A DNA stretch of 64,000 nucleotides from Bacillota bacterium (GTDB lineage Bacteria; Bacillota; Clostridia; Saccharofermentanales; Fastidiosipilaceae). The DNA lies in contig JAEZWR010000048.1 of assembly GCA_023420115.1 (NCBI GenBank), positions 218,820 to 282,819 on the forward strand, written 5' to 3'. Each line of letters opens with the position of its first letter. The first letter of the stretch is position 1. The notes beneath the pieces are model-generated. The model searched no databases and had not been told where the DNA came from. It was given only the letters and a program-made list of their open reading frames with translations. Shown piece after piece: positions 1 to 9,176 of this stretch. A program made the translations under genes and the position numbers.

Positions 1-30
1 TAACTAAGGATCGCGTTCAGGTTTTCTAAT

Positions 31-744
31 ATGGAATTGGAATTTAAATTTAAGAGTGTGCCTTGCTTTGGTAAAAAGGTACTATGTGCTAGGCTCAAGG
101 AGTTCGATAAAGAACTTGTTTTATCTGAACTTGAATCAATTCAGATGAAATCTAAGTATTATTATGATGACCATAATATTATGAAGTCTGCTGGAATTAC
201 GCTTCGTATTAGAGAAGAAAATTCCAAGTGGATTTTTAATATAAAAGAAAAAATATATTCCAAGGAAGCTGAGTTTAAGAGGTATGAAATTGAGTTTGAA
301 CTTGCTCTTGGGGAAGTAGAGCAGATTGTAGATAATAATGATGTGATAGAAATTGATGAATTAGAGAAGATCTATGATTATCATCTAGCATCATTATTGT
401 CGGATAACAATGTTGCTTTAGATTATGAGAAATATTCTGAGTATAATAGATTGAGTAGAGATTTTAAATCGCTTATTTCTTCAATAAGAATAAATAATGC
501 CAAAGTAAGTATTGCTGCTACTTGTAACTTTGTTAGAGATAGAATTTTAATTAAAAATAAAAGTTTCTGTATAGAACTGGCATTTGACAAAGGAGTTTTG
601 GGTAGAGATGTATTACTTGATGAGATTGAATTTGAAATAAAGTCAGGAGATATCTTGTCAGCGACTGAATTTATTAATGACTTTGCTAAGAAGCTAAGTT
701 TGATTCCAGAAGAAAAATCTAAATTTGAAAGATCTAGTGTATGA
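31..744 (+). CDS. CYTH domain protein (triphosphate tunnel metalloenzyme family)
   Basis: The 237-residue protein opens with MELEFKFKS, a variant of the acidic ExExK signature of CYTH proteins. At about residues 43-75 it has a YYYDD...GITLRIREEN...WIFNIKE block, matching the family's tunnel strands with alternating Arg and Lys. Near residues 182-210 it has IELAFDKG...LDEIEFEIKSGD, the usual C-terminal strands. CYTH enzymes bind triphosphate-containing substrates with a divalent metal in a beta-barrel tunnel; the exact substrate (inorganic triphosphate, ThTP or polyphosphate) cannot be told from sequence. Its stop overlaps the start of the next gene (ATGA), so the two are probably co-translated. 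No strong ribosome binding site is visible, and the upstream 30 bases contain no recognisable gene. Confidence 0.8.
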   Translation: MELEFKFKSVPCFGKKVLCARLKEFDKELVLSELESIQMKSKYYYDDHNIMKSAGITLRIREENSKWIFNIKEKIYSKEAEFKRYEIEFELALGEVEQIVDNNDVIEIDELEKIYDYHLASLLSDNNVALDYEKYSEYNRLSRDFKSLISSIRINNAKVSIAATCNFVRDRILIKNKSFCIELAFDKGVLGRDVLLDEIEFEIKSGDILSATEFINDFAKKLSLIPEEKSKFERSSV

Positions 745-2708
745 TTGATATGCCCGCACAGAATAAGTATAAAAATTCAAAAATATTAAAAAATGCTTCG
801 AAAAAAGTTACTAAGCATGACAAATATAATAATGGAAAAGATAATGGTGACTTGTTATTAAAATTAGTTGATAAAGCTAGCTTTGATAACAAGTTTTTGC
901 ATTATGACATTGTGATAATTGGTGGTGGAATATCAGGTATATATACAGCTCTTCTTCTTGATAGATTAATAAAAGATAGGGATTTAAACATAAGAGTTTT
1001 GGTGATAGAACAAAATGAAATTTTATTAAAGAAAATACCAGCTACAGGAAATGGAAGAGCAAATGTTGGAAATTTGTTATGTTCATCAGAAACTTATTAT
1101 ACACTTGCCAATAGAGATGAAAATATAATAAGAAAGTTTCTTGCTCAAGAAAAAGATGCTTCTTGTTTAAAGTCCTTTTTGAGAGAGAAGGATATCTTTT
1201 TACGTGAGGAGAATTATAGACTTTATCCAAGTCATCTGCGGGCGGAAGCTTTTCGGGAAACCTTAATTGATTTAATAAATAGAAGCGAAATCGATTATAT
1301 TTGCTGCTGTAAATGTAAAGATGTATTGATAAGTAGAGAGACTAAAATTACTGATTTGCATGATCAAAATAGAAGCAGAAATGTTAATATACCTAAACAG
1401 TTTAAAAAATATAAGTTAAGATTACATATAAATAAGGATAAATATAATAACAAAATATCGGAGAGAAATAATAAAAAACTATATGGACAAAATGATCTAA
1501 GTTATCAATTAATTAATTGTGAAGCAGAATATATTATTTTTGCTAGTGGAGGGATACACAGTCCTCAGTTTGGACAAGCTGAAGATAGTAATAAGATTTT
1601 AGATAAGTTAGCAAATAAAAAAAATCCTAGACTTCCTGCCCTTACTTCGATTGAAGTTTTAAATAAGAGCTATTTTCAAATAATAAGTGGACAGAGAATG
1701 CAAATTATGGGAACCTTGTATGATTTAAGTAGGAAAATTAAGATCCCTTCATATGGAGAGTTTCAATTTACCACTTATGGTCTTTCAGGTATTCCAACAA
1801 TGGATCTTTCCGGTCTTCGTATGGCTGATAGCCAAAATCCATATTTACTTCAAATGACAGAAGAAGACAAACGTAAATTAGAATTGATGGAATTAGTATA
1901 TTCTCCTATCTTTAAAGATACTCAGTCTAGGCAAATTATTTGTTTGGATCTTCTCAGTAATATTAGCCTGAGAAATATTGCCAAGGGAAGTAATTTATAC
2001 TTTGGAAATAATATACTTGAATTACAAAAGTCAGCTACTAATATTAAAGAAGAAAAAGACTTAATTGATGTCTTGATTTCGAGAGCTAGTAAACTCTTAA
2101 CGAAAAATAAAGTAGATTTATCTGAGAATAAAAAAAGAAATATAGAGAATAATGAAATCCTCTTGACAAGTATATCTAAACAAATGATAAGCAAGATCTT
2201 GTTGCCATTTTTTGATAAGAAAATTATAAATTACATTGTTTCAATTATTGGTCAATATACTTTAGATACAAATAAGATTTTTAGCTTTGATAGAAAAATT
2301 AAGACTACAAATATAGAAATGTTTAGAGAGATGATTTGTAAATTAGAAGAGTCAGGTCTGAGCAAAAATGAGAGAGTTGATATCTTATATATTTATTTTA
2401 TCTTGAAAAATATTCCATTTTTTCTCGCTGATAAAAATAGAAAAGAGCAGGCGCAGATAACTGCAGGGGGAGTTTGTTTGTCAGAAATTGATGAACAGAG
2501 TTTATCGCTAAAGAGTGACCATAATATATATCTTGTGGGAGAGAGTTTGGATATTAATGGTTGCTGTGGTGGTTTTAATCTTCATTTTGCTTATTTGTCA
2601 GCAAAAGCAGTTACAGAAAGACTAGGAGTTAAATTAATAGAATACAGTGAGCAAGATTGCATAAAAATAAATAAACATTCAATGATATGCAATCGTAATA
2701 ATGACTAA
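741..2708 (+). CDS. HI0933/AoA family NAD(P)/FAD-dependent oxidoreductase, enlarged
   Basis: A dinucleotide-binding motif (DIVIIGGGISGIYTALLL) lies at about residues 56-73 and is followed by KKIPATGNGRANVGN, the family's K...GNGRCN-type FAD contact with Ala replacing Cys. The C-terminus has ITAGGVCLSEID and YLVGESLDINGCCGGFNLHFA, the diagnostic TAGGV and GE.LD.dG.CGG.N motifs. These are flavoproteins of poorly defined physiological role. At 655 residues it is much longer than the usual 400-420: an Asn/Lys-rich stretch around residues 210-260 and another at about 410-540 account for the excess, as does a 50-residue basic N-terminal extension. The start overlaps the CYTH gene stop. Family assignment is firm; function is not. 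Confidence 0.85.
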   Translation: MIDMPAQNKYKNSKILKNASKKVTKHDKYNNGKDNGDLLLKLVDKASFDNKFLHYDIVIIGGGISGIYTALLLDRLIKDRDLNIRVLVIEQNEILLKKIPATGNGRANVGNLLCSSETYYTLANRDENIIRKFLAQEKDASCLKSFLREKDIFLREENYRLYPSHLRAEAFRETLIDLINRSEIDYICCCKCKDVLISRETKITDLHDQNRSRNVNIPKQFKKYKLRLHINKDKYNNKISERNNKKLYGQNDLSYQLINCEAEYIIFASGGIHSPQFGQAEDSNKILDKLANKKNPRLPALTSIEVLNKSYFQIISGQRMQIMGTLYDLSRKIKIPSYGEFQFTTYGLSGIPTMDLSGLRMADSQNPYLLQMTEEDKRKLELMELVYSPIFKDTQSRQIICLDLLSNISLRNIAKGSNLYFGNNILELQKSATNIKEEKDLIDVLISRASKLLTKNKVDLSENKKRNIENNEILLTSISKQMISKILLPFFDKKIINYIVSIIGQYTLDTNKIFSFDRKIKTTNIEMFREMICKLEESGLSKNERVDILYIYFILKNIPFFLADKNRKEQAQITAGGVCLSEIDEQSLSLKSDHNIYLVGESLDINGCCGGFNLHFAYLSAKAVTERLGVKLIEYSEQDCIKINKHSMICNRNND

Positions 2709-2815
2709 TATCTTGTAATAAAAGAATAATATAGAAATTGTAGTATATGTTTCATCAACTTGTAATAATATATAGTGTTAACATTAGAAAATTTAATGTA
2801 TATTTATTAGCAGCG

Positions 2816-2855
2816 ATTATAAGTCAAAATTGCATAACAGAGTATGACTTATAAT
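2816..2855. promoter_or_regulatory. 11-bp perfect inverted repeat upstream of cyclophilin gene
   Basis: ATTATAAGTCA (2816-2826) and its exact complement TGACTTATAAT (2845-2855) flank an 18-base spacer, 34 bases before the lipoprotein start codon. No T-run follows, so it is not a typical intrinsic terminator. It could be a leader hairpin or an operator; nothing in the sequence decides between these. Confidence 0.35.
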
Positions 2856-2888
2856 TAAAAATTAGAATAAAATTAGCTTGGAGGAAAT

Positions 2889-3518
2889 ATGCAATTAAAT
2901 AAAATAGTTAAGTTGAATTTTTGTTTTTTGCTAATATTGTCTTCTTTGTCCTTAGTCTCTTGCAATAATTCTAAAAATCAAACAAATAAAAATAGTTTGA
3001 CTAGATCAGATGTAGCAACAAATATTGTTGTAATGAGCGTCGAAAATTACAGACCAATTGTAATTCAACTATATCCAGAATATGCTCCGGAGACAGTTGA
3101 AAATTTTCAGAAACTTGTAAGTCAGGGCTTCTATAAAAATTTGACATTTTTCCGCAGTATCAAGGATTTTGTTGTTCAAGGCGGCGATCCAAACAATAAT
3201 GGTACAGGGGGACCAGGGTGGACAATTAAAGGTGAATTTAAGGAGAATGGAATAGATAATCCCATTCATCACGCAAGGGGAGTTGTCTCTATGGGACGCC
3301 TAGCCAGTGACAATGATTCTGCCGGTTCACAATTCTTCATTGTTCTATCTGAAGATAGTTCTGATTCACTTGACGGAAACTATGCTGCGTTTGGTATGGT
3401 TATTGATGGAATGGATGTTATTGACGAAATAGCGGCACTTGAGACAAAGGATGATATTATAGTTGATAAACCAAAGATTGTTGACATGTATTTTGCAAAT
3501 TTACCTAGCAATGAATGA
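2889..3518 (+). CDS. Cyclophilin-type peptidyl-prolyl cis-trans isomerase lipoprotein
   Basis: The first 26 residues form a lipoprotein signal peptide: a short basic start, a hydrophobic core and an LVSC lipobox with the modified Cys near residue 25. The protein is therefore expected to be anchored on the outer face of the membrane. Residues about 44-205 are a cyclophilin domain with ETVENFQKLV, FFRSIKDFVVQGGDP, GTGGPGW, HARGVVSMGR, AGSQFFIV and DGNYAAFGMVIDGMDVID, the standard active-site and core motifs. It should catalyse prolyl isomerisation during folding of exported proteins. A good GGAGGA ribosome binding site sits seven bases before the ATG. It is probably monocistronic and ends at a strong hairpin terminator. 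Confidence 0.95.
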   Translation: MQLNKIVKLNFCFLLILSSLSLVSCNNSKNQTNKNSLTRSDVATNIVVMSVENYRPIVIQLYPEYAPETVENFQKLVSQGFYKNLTFFRSIKDFVVQGGDPNNNGTGGPGWTIKGEFKENGIDNPIHHARGVVSMGRLASDNDSAGSQFFIVLSEDSSDSLDGNYAAFGMVIDGMDVIDEIAALETKDDIIVDKPKIVDMYFANLPSNE

Positions 3519-3567
3519 GAAATCTACGAATATGTATCAAGGATAGCAAAAATATTATTTGAATATT

Positions 3568-3616
3568 AAACACTCATCTCTATAAAAAATATATAGGGAT
3601 GGGTGTTTAATTTTTG
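3568..3616. terminator. Bidirectional intrinsic terminator between convergent genes
   Basis: Arms at 3568-3584 and 3592-3608 pair over 17 positions with G-T wobbles, around a short A-rich loop. They are followed on the plus strand by AATTTTTGTTT. The element separates the cyclophilin gene from the convergent ABC-F gene. Confidence 0.85.
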
Positions 3617-3617
3617 T

Positions 3618-5654
3618 TTATTTTATTTTTTCGAGTAATTCTGATATTTCATAATAACGAGTATATAATTCTTCTAATCTATTTAAAGATTCATTGTATT
3701 TACGATAATCATCTGGATTCAATTTATTATTGGTGCTCTCTTCCAAAAATCTTTCATGTTGATTCTCTAAATCAAATATTTCACTTTCAATTTTTGATAA
3801 TTCAGTACGAAGATTTGCCAAGCGTTTACGTCTTTCTGAAGGGGGAAGATTAGACCTTATATTATATTTGGCAAATACTCCGGACTCTTGAGCCTTTGAA
3901 GTATCAGAAGAGCTCATGGAATTTATAGATTCATTTCTCTCATTATCTTCCACGAGAGCATCAAAAGGTGAAATAGATTTTTTTATTGAAGTAGTGATTA
4001 GTTTATTATTACTGCCATTACTTGATAATCTTTCTTCTCGATAAAGCTTAAGCCAAGCGGAATATGCATCAAACTCAATTACATTATAATCAATGAAACC
4101 CCATACCTTAGTAGTTAATTTTTCTACAAAGTAGCGGTCATGACTGACTATCAGAAGGGCTCCTGTATATTCCATAAGAGCTTTTTCTAAAAGTTCTCTT
4201 GAATTGATATCGAGATGATTAGTTGGTTCATCTAGAATGATGAGATCAGGCCTCATTTCTAGAAGTTGGGCAAGATATAATCTCTGTCTCTCTCCGCCAG
4301 ATAGAACAGAAATTTTCTTGTCCAAATCATCTGTAAAAAAAGCAAAATTGGCTAATCTAGCTCGTAATTTACTGATGTCACTTATCGAACTAACTGATGA
4401 AAAATATTCTAAAACGGTTATATTTTCGTTATCTGATAGAAACACATGCTGTCCCATATATGCTATTTCAGGATTAGCTACAATATTGATTCTGCCAGTA
4501 TCTGGCAATAAGTCAGCCATAAAAACTTTTATCAATGAACTTTTACCACAACCATTGGGCCCCAAAATGGCAATCTTATCATCAGCGCAAATATGACCAT
4601 TGAAATTGCTAAACAAAGGGCGATTAAAAGCCAGACTTAAATTCTTGAAATCAAGCAGGAGGCGTTTATTATCATGTCTGATTTCTGGCTTATCTATATT
4701 TCCAATATAGATTTTTTTATCTTTATTTATTGATTTGGCTTTTAGCGATTCAAGTTCAGCTTTTAACTTTTTTACCACCCTATCCCTAGCATGGTAAGAA
4801 GAAATTTTTCTATGACTCAATAGAGTCTGTCTCACTTTTTCTTCGTGTTCAATCTTACTTTCTAAATTCTTTATGCTAGTTTCAAAAAGCGCCCCGCGTT
4901 CTTCCCTTTGTTTGATTGCCGCTGAATAATTACCCTTATATAGATAAAGATTCTTTGATTCAAATGAGGCTATCTTATTACATACAGAATCTAGGATGTA
5001 TCTATCATGACTAACTAATACTACAGTCTTTTTTAATTGTTTAAGGTAAGATGTTAACCAATCTATTCCGTCAATATCAAGATGATTGCTGGGTTCATCA
5101 AGAAGCAAAACATCACTATCATTTAATAATAGCTTGGCTAATCTAACTCTAGCTCTTTCACCGCCACTAAGTGTAGATATTTTTGATTCGGCAAGTGAAT
5201 TATCAAAGCCTAAGCTTGATAATATTTGCAGAAGTTTAGCTTCGTAGTCGTAAGAACCCGCAAGATGAAACTTATTCTGAACATCTTGATATTCGTTCAA
5301 CAGTTTATCTAAGTTTTGATTATTATTAGACTTAGACATTTTTTCTTCGAGACTTTGTAATTGCTGTTGAAGTCTGTAAAGATTCTCATTAAAAAGAACA
5401 GTTTGCTCATGATTGACTGTGTCATCAATTTGACTGTAATAGGAGATAATGCAATTTTTGGCAAGCGAAACAGAGCCAGAGTCAGCATTTTCAAGACCTT
5501 TGATAATTCTAAGCAGAGTTGATTTGCCACACCCATTAGGCCCTATCAGACCAATGTGATCGGAAGCATCAATATTTAAATTAATATTGCTAAATAGATC
5601 TTCTTTATCTGTATTGAATCTTTTACTTAATGAATTAATTTGTATAATCGACAT
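3618..5654 (-). CDS. ABC-F family ATPase (ribosome-associated type)
   Basis: The protein (678 residues) has two ABC ATPase domains and no membrane segment, the mark of the ABC-F class that acts on ribosomes. The first domain has Walker A GPNGCGKST near residue 37, signature LSGGERARVRLA and Walker B LLLDEPSNHLD. The second has Walker A GPNGCGKSS near residue 365, signature LSGGERQRLYLA and LIILDEPTNHLD. A charged linker of about 80 residues joins them. The C-terminus, after about residue 600, is a coiled coil as in Uup/YfmR-type members. Whether it is a translation factor or an antibiotic-resistance ABC-F cannot be decided; its solitary chromosomal setting and coiled-coil tail favour the former. 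Confidence 0.92.
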   Translation of the reverse strand: MSIIQINSLSKRFNTDKEDLFSNINLNIDASDHIGLIGPNGCGKSTLLRIIKGLENADSGSVSLAKNCIISYYSQIDDTVNHEQTVLFNENLYRLQQQLQSLEEKMSKSNNNQNLDKLLNEYQDVQNKFHLAGSYDYEAKLLQILSSLGFDNSLAESKISTLSGGERARVRLAKLLLNDSDVLLLDEPSNHLDIDGIDWLTSYLKQLKKTVVLVSHDRYILDSVCNKIASFESKNLYLYKGNYSAAIKQREERGALFETSIKNLESKIEHEEKVRQTLLSHRKISSYHARDRVVKKLKAELESLKAKSINKDKKIYIGNIDKPEIRHDNKRLLLDFKNLSLAFNRPLFSNFNGHICADDKIAILGPNGCGKSSLIKVFMADLLPDTGRINIVANPEIAYMGQHVFLSDNENITVLEYFSSVSSISDISKLRARLANFAFFTDDLDKKISVLSGGERQRLYLAQLLEMRPDLIILDEPTNHLDINSRELLEKALMEYTGALLIVSHDRYFVEKLTTKVWGFIDYNVIEFDAYSAWLKLYREERLSSNGSNNKLITTSIKKSISPFDALVEDNERNESINSMSSSDTSKAQESGVFAKYNIRSNLPPSERRKRLANLRTELSKIESEIFDLENQHERFLEESTNNKLNPDDYRKYNESLNRLEELYTRYYEISELLEKIK

Positions 5655-6428
5655 AATAAATGGATTATATCAAAGAGCTAGACCAAAATCTATTTATATA
5701 TAACTACAATTAATCAATATATAGTGAGTATACGAAAGAAAAATAGAAAAAATAGCAACTCAATAGCATGATAAGTTTAATTTGTGAAATAATTATTACA
5801 ATAAAAGTTTAACGCTATTTTCTGTCAAAAATAAGAAATCTTCTGAATTCATATATTGACTATGCTTTGACTATACTTAGAGTGTGAATATTGATTATTA
5901 GATGGAAAAATATAAAAATACGAGCAATATATTTGTACTAGTATATTAAATATTAAATTACCAATATTAGTAGTTTCGATTTAAGATATCAAACATTTGA
6001 GTAAGTAATATGTTCAAAAGAAAGAGACATACAAAAGATTGGGAAATAGTAATAACTGAAGAAGATTTAAATAAGAAAAGAAAATTAGAGGATGAATGGT
6101 ATTTTTTTGAGAAAGAAATATTATGAACATTTTAATGATTGCTTCCCAACTATGATGATACACACATCTTTGAAAGTTGATATTGAGATGATTAAAAAGC
6201 AACAGAAACAGACACTAAAATTGAGGTTAAGCTATTTAGTGAAAATGGAGGGCTCATAGAATATTAGTCTCTAATTTGAATAGGTGATGTATTAATTTAT
6301 AAGCCGTCATTTGTAAGAATATTGTAGTTATAAAAGAAACATGATATATGGATAAGACAATCAATAGGATGCTACAAAGATATAGTATATTTAGAAACAA
6401 TGAATTTTCTAAATATTGGAGAGAATAA
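5655..6428. other. Gene-poor intergenic stretch of about 770 bases
   Basis: No convincing gene lies here. The stretch is very A+T rich and carries scattered stop codons in all frames. The longest start-to-stop reading of interest is a 38-codon plus-strand ORF at 6010-6126 with a charged product and no ribosome binding site. A promoter-like TTGACT...TATACT segment is seen near 5868-5880 but its spacing is wrong for one promoter. The region borders the acetyltransferase gene and may be decayed accessory DNA. Confidence 0.5.
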
Positions 6429-7262
6429 ATGTCATACAAATATATGGAAAATGCAATATCAAATAATGATATACCTATCACCAAAATGGATTTAATTGAA
6501 AAATTTAAAGACATAGGACTCAATAATGGAGATAGTGTAATTGCTCACGTATCATTAAACTCTCTTGGATATGTTATTGGCGGTGTAGAAACTATATATT
6601 TGGCACTTGATACAGTTTTAGGTTTAGATGGAACAATAGTTGTTCCGACTCAAACTATTGAAATAACTGATCCTAGTACTTGGGAATGCCCGAAAGTACC
6701 TGAAAATTGGCTTGATATTATAAGAAAAAATATGCCTCCTTTTAATATTAATACTTCCTATTCTAATGCCATGGGCCATTTCAGTAATTTTATTAGAACA
6801 TTACCAGAGTCAGTTAGAAGTTCACATCCTGTATATTCATTTTCTGCGATAGGAAAAAATGCTAGATTAATTACGAAGGATCAACCGTTAAATTTTCCAC
6901 TTGGAAAAAATTCACCTTTAGAAAAATTGTATGACCTAAACGCAAAAGTATTATTAATTGGAACTGATTTTGATTCGAATACTTCCATTCATCTTGCCGA
7001 AAATTATATAAATAGAGAAACAATTAAAGAAAAATCAAAAATATCTTTAAATGGAACCGAAAAGTGGATTGAATACGATAACATAGAATTTAATATTTAT
7101 GATGATTTTATAGATTTGCAAAAATCTTTTTATACAGATCATAAAGTTAACATTGTAAAAGTTGGCAAGGCTAATATTGAGGCGTTCAATATGAAAGAAT
7201 GTGTAGATTTTGCAAAATCATTTTATAAGCAAAAAGAAAGACTTGTGGAGATATATGAATGA
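6429..7262 (+). CDS. AAC(3)-family (Antibiotic_NAT) N-acetyltransferase
   Basis: This 277-residue protein matches the aminoglycoside 3-N-acetyltransferase family along its length. AHVSLNSLGYVIGG (about residues 39-52) is the conserved substrate/CoA region, GTIVVPTQT follows, NAMGHFSNFIRTLPESVRSSHPVYSFSAIG (given here in outline) carries the SxHP-type active-site His near residue 137, and LLIGTDFDSNTSIHLAEN closes the fold. The family transfers acetyl from acetyl-CoA to the 3-amino group of aminoglycosides, but chromosomal members such as YokD may have other substrates. GGAGAG lies five bases before the ATG. The gene stands alone between a gene-poor stretch and a terminator, consistent with acquisition, though its base composition looks like its neighbours'. 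Confidence 0.88.
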   Translation: MSYKYMENAISNNDIPITKMDLIEKFKDIGLNNGDSVIAHVSLNSLGYVIGGVETIYLALDTVLGLDGTIVVPTQTIEITDPSTWECPKVPENWLDIIRKNMPPFNINTSYSNAMGHFSNFIRTLPESVRSSHPVYSFSAIGKNARLITKDQPLNFPLGKNSPLEKLYDLNAKVLLIGTDFDSNTSIHLAENYINRETIKEKSKISLNGTEKWIEYDNIEFNIYDDFIDLQKSFYTDHKVNIVKVGKANIEAFNMKECVDFAKSFYKQKERLVEIYE

Positions 7263-7329
7263 ATTGTTCTATAAGAAATTTATAATATAGATATAATAGA
7301 TAAATAATAAGATAAGTCGAATTTAAAGA

Positions 7330-7362
7330 AGCACTAACCATATATGAGTTAATGCTTTTTTC
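7330..7362 (+). terminator. Intrinsic terminator after the acetyltransferase gene
   Basis: AGCACTAAC (7330-7338) pairs with GTTAATGCT (7348-7356) with one mismatch around a short loop, then TTTTTTCT follows. It closely resembles the hairpin at 14423-14455. Confidence 0.75.
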
Positions 7363-7535
7363 TATTAAAATTCATAGAATCTCTGAGTAAAAATTTTGAA
7401 CTCATTTAGAATTAAAATATCAATTAGGTGCTGTTTTGTTTAGTTATCTCAAATAAACATCTCTATACTACTAATTATAATTATCAGAAATATTTATTAT
7501 CCCAGTTAAATTTCTAAAAATATTATTTAAGTAAA

Positions 7536-7564
7536 TTGAGTAATCCTATTGCAAAGTGTACAAT
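7536..7564 (+). promoter_or_regulatory. Sigma-A type promoter of pgi
   Basis: TTGAGT (7536-7541), a 17-base spacer, then TACAAT (7559-7564). It lies about 40 bases before the pgi ATG and covers the upstream in-frame TTG at 7549, which argues against that codon as the start. Confidence 0.6.
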
Positions 7565-7602
7565 ATTTTCAATGTATTTATACGAGAGTTGAGGTGCTTT
7601 TT

Positions 7603-8931
7603 ATGCTTAAGTTTTCGTCCAGATATGCGAAAGAGTTTGTTGCCTGTGAAGAGCTAGAATTAATTAAGAGTCAGCTTGATGCGGCTAGCAAACTTTTGGC
7701 AGAAAGAAATGGTGCAGGTGCTGATTTTTTAGGTTGGCTAGATCAACCAGTAGAATTTGATAAAGAAGAATTTGAGAGAATTAAGAAGTCTGCTGATTTT
7801 ATAAAAAATAATGTAGAAGTTCTTGTCGTAATTGGAATTGGTGGAAGTTATCTTGGGGCGAGAGCAGTCATAGAGGCATTGAAAAATCCTTTTGAAAACA
7901 AGGGTGTTGAAGTAGTTTTTGCAGGATATAATTTATCTTCATCATATGCTAAATATTTGTCCGATTATTTAAAGGATAAGAAGTTTGCAATAAATGTTAT
8001 TTCAAAATCTGGGACAACAACGGAACCAGCAATAAGCTTCAGATTACTTAAGAAACAATTGGAAGAAAAAGTTGGCATAGAAGAAGCTAGTAAACTTATT
8101 TTTGTTACAACAGATAGGGCAAGGGGTGCTCTTAAGAGCTTGGCAGATGAAAAGGGTTATGAAACCTTTGTAGTACCAGATGATATAGGAGGCAGATATT
8201 CTGTATTATCAGCAGTAGGTCTCTTGCCAATAGCAGCAGCGGGTTTTGATATAACTGAACTAATGAAGGGTGCAGCATCATATAGAGAATATGCGATGAA
8301 TGCTAGCTTATTAGATAATGAAGCTTATGTTTATGCGGCAGTTAGAAATATTCTTTTAAGAAAAGGATATACTACAGAAATTTTGGTCAATTATGAACCT
8401 AATCTCCATTTTATCAGTGAGTGGTGGAAACAACTATTTGGTGAGAGTGAGGGAAAAAGTGGAAGAGGAATTTTCCCAGCCGCTGTTGATAATAGTTCTG
8501 ATTTACATTCGATGGGTCAATATATACAAGAAGGTAGACGTATTTTATTCGAAACAGTGCTGTGGGTAGACCAAGCCAAAGAAGACATAATAATAGAAGC
8601 TGATGAGGCAAACTTAGATGGTTTGAATTTCTTAAGTGGAATGAGATTGTCAGAAGTAAATAAAAAAGCCATGCAAGGAACAGTTTTGGCTCACATCGAT
8701 GGAGCTGTACCTAATTTGTCTGTAACTATGGAGCAATTAGATGAATTTAATTTAGGTGAAATGATATATTTCTTTGAACTCGCCTGTGCTTGTTCCGCTT
8801 ATTTAAATGCAGTCAATCCTTTCGATCAACCAGGTGTTGAAGCTTATAAAAAGAATATGTTTGCCCTCTTAGGTAAGCCCGGTTATGAGGATATGCGTGA
8901 GAAATTAGAAAATAGACTTAAAGAAATATAA
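7603..8931 (+). CDS. pgi: Glucose-6-phosphate isomerase
   Basis: The enzyme interconverts glucose 6-phosphate and fructose 6-phosphate in cytoplasmic glycolysis/gluconeogenesis. The 442-residue product carries [14 protein letters not shown], the sugar-phosphate SIS motif [24 protein letters not shown], the PGI signature region [20 protein letters not shown] and a C-terminal [13 protein letters not shown] with the catalytic Lys. The length matches the short Gram-positive bacterial PGI class. I chose the ATG at 7603 because GAGGTG lies eight bases before it and the protein starts as relatives do ([12 protein letters not shown]); the open frame reaches back to a TTG at 7549 inside the promoter. 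It appears to be monocistronic. Confidence 0.96.
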   Translation: MLKFSSRYAKEFVACEELELIKSQLDAASKLLAERNGAGADFLGWLDQPVEFDKEEFERIKKSADFIKNNVEVLVVIGIGGSYLGARAVIEALKNPFENKGVEVVFAGYNLSSSYAKYLSDYLKDKKFAINVISKSGTTTEPAISFRLLKKQLEEKVGIEEASKLIFVTTDRARGALKSLADEKGYETFVVPDDIGGRYSVLSAVGLLPIAAAGFDITELMKGAASYREYAMNASLLDNEAYVYAAVRNILLRKGYTTEILVNYEPNLHFISEWWKQLFGESEGKSGRGIFPAAVDNSSDLHSMGQYIQEGRRILFETVLWVDQAKEDIIIEADEANLDGLNFLSGMRLSEVNKKAMQGTVLAHIDGAVPNLSVTMEQLDEFNLGEMIYFFELACACSAYLNAVNPFDQPGVEAYKKNMFALLGKPGYEDMREKLENRLKEI

Positions 8932-9176
8932 TTTAGGATTTTAGAAGTATAACATCGAAGCAAGCTTAAAAAATTATTAAATCAATAATAAACCATTTAT
9001 ATTTAACACATAGAGATTCTATGATTTAGAGTGAGTTTATAAAATAGATAAAATTGCTTAAATAAATGAAAACGAGGACTTATTGTTTATTTAAATGTAA
9101 GGTAGTAAAAAGTAAGAATAAGATTAATATCTTCTTTTATTACTAAATTGCATTAATAATTCAATAATACAATTTG

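Noticed and set aside
5862..5890. MerR-type long-spacer promoter (TTGACT...TATACT)
   Set aside because: Spacing does not fit 19-20 bases, and no MerR-family gene is adjacent.
6010..6126. 38-codon plus-strand ORF (MFKRKRHTKDWEIV...) in the gene-poor stretch
   Set aside because: Very charged, no ribosome binding site, no similarity that I recognise; expected by chance in A+T-rich DNA.
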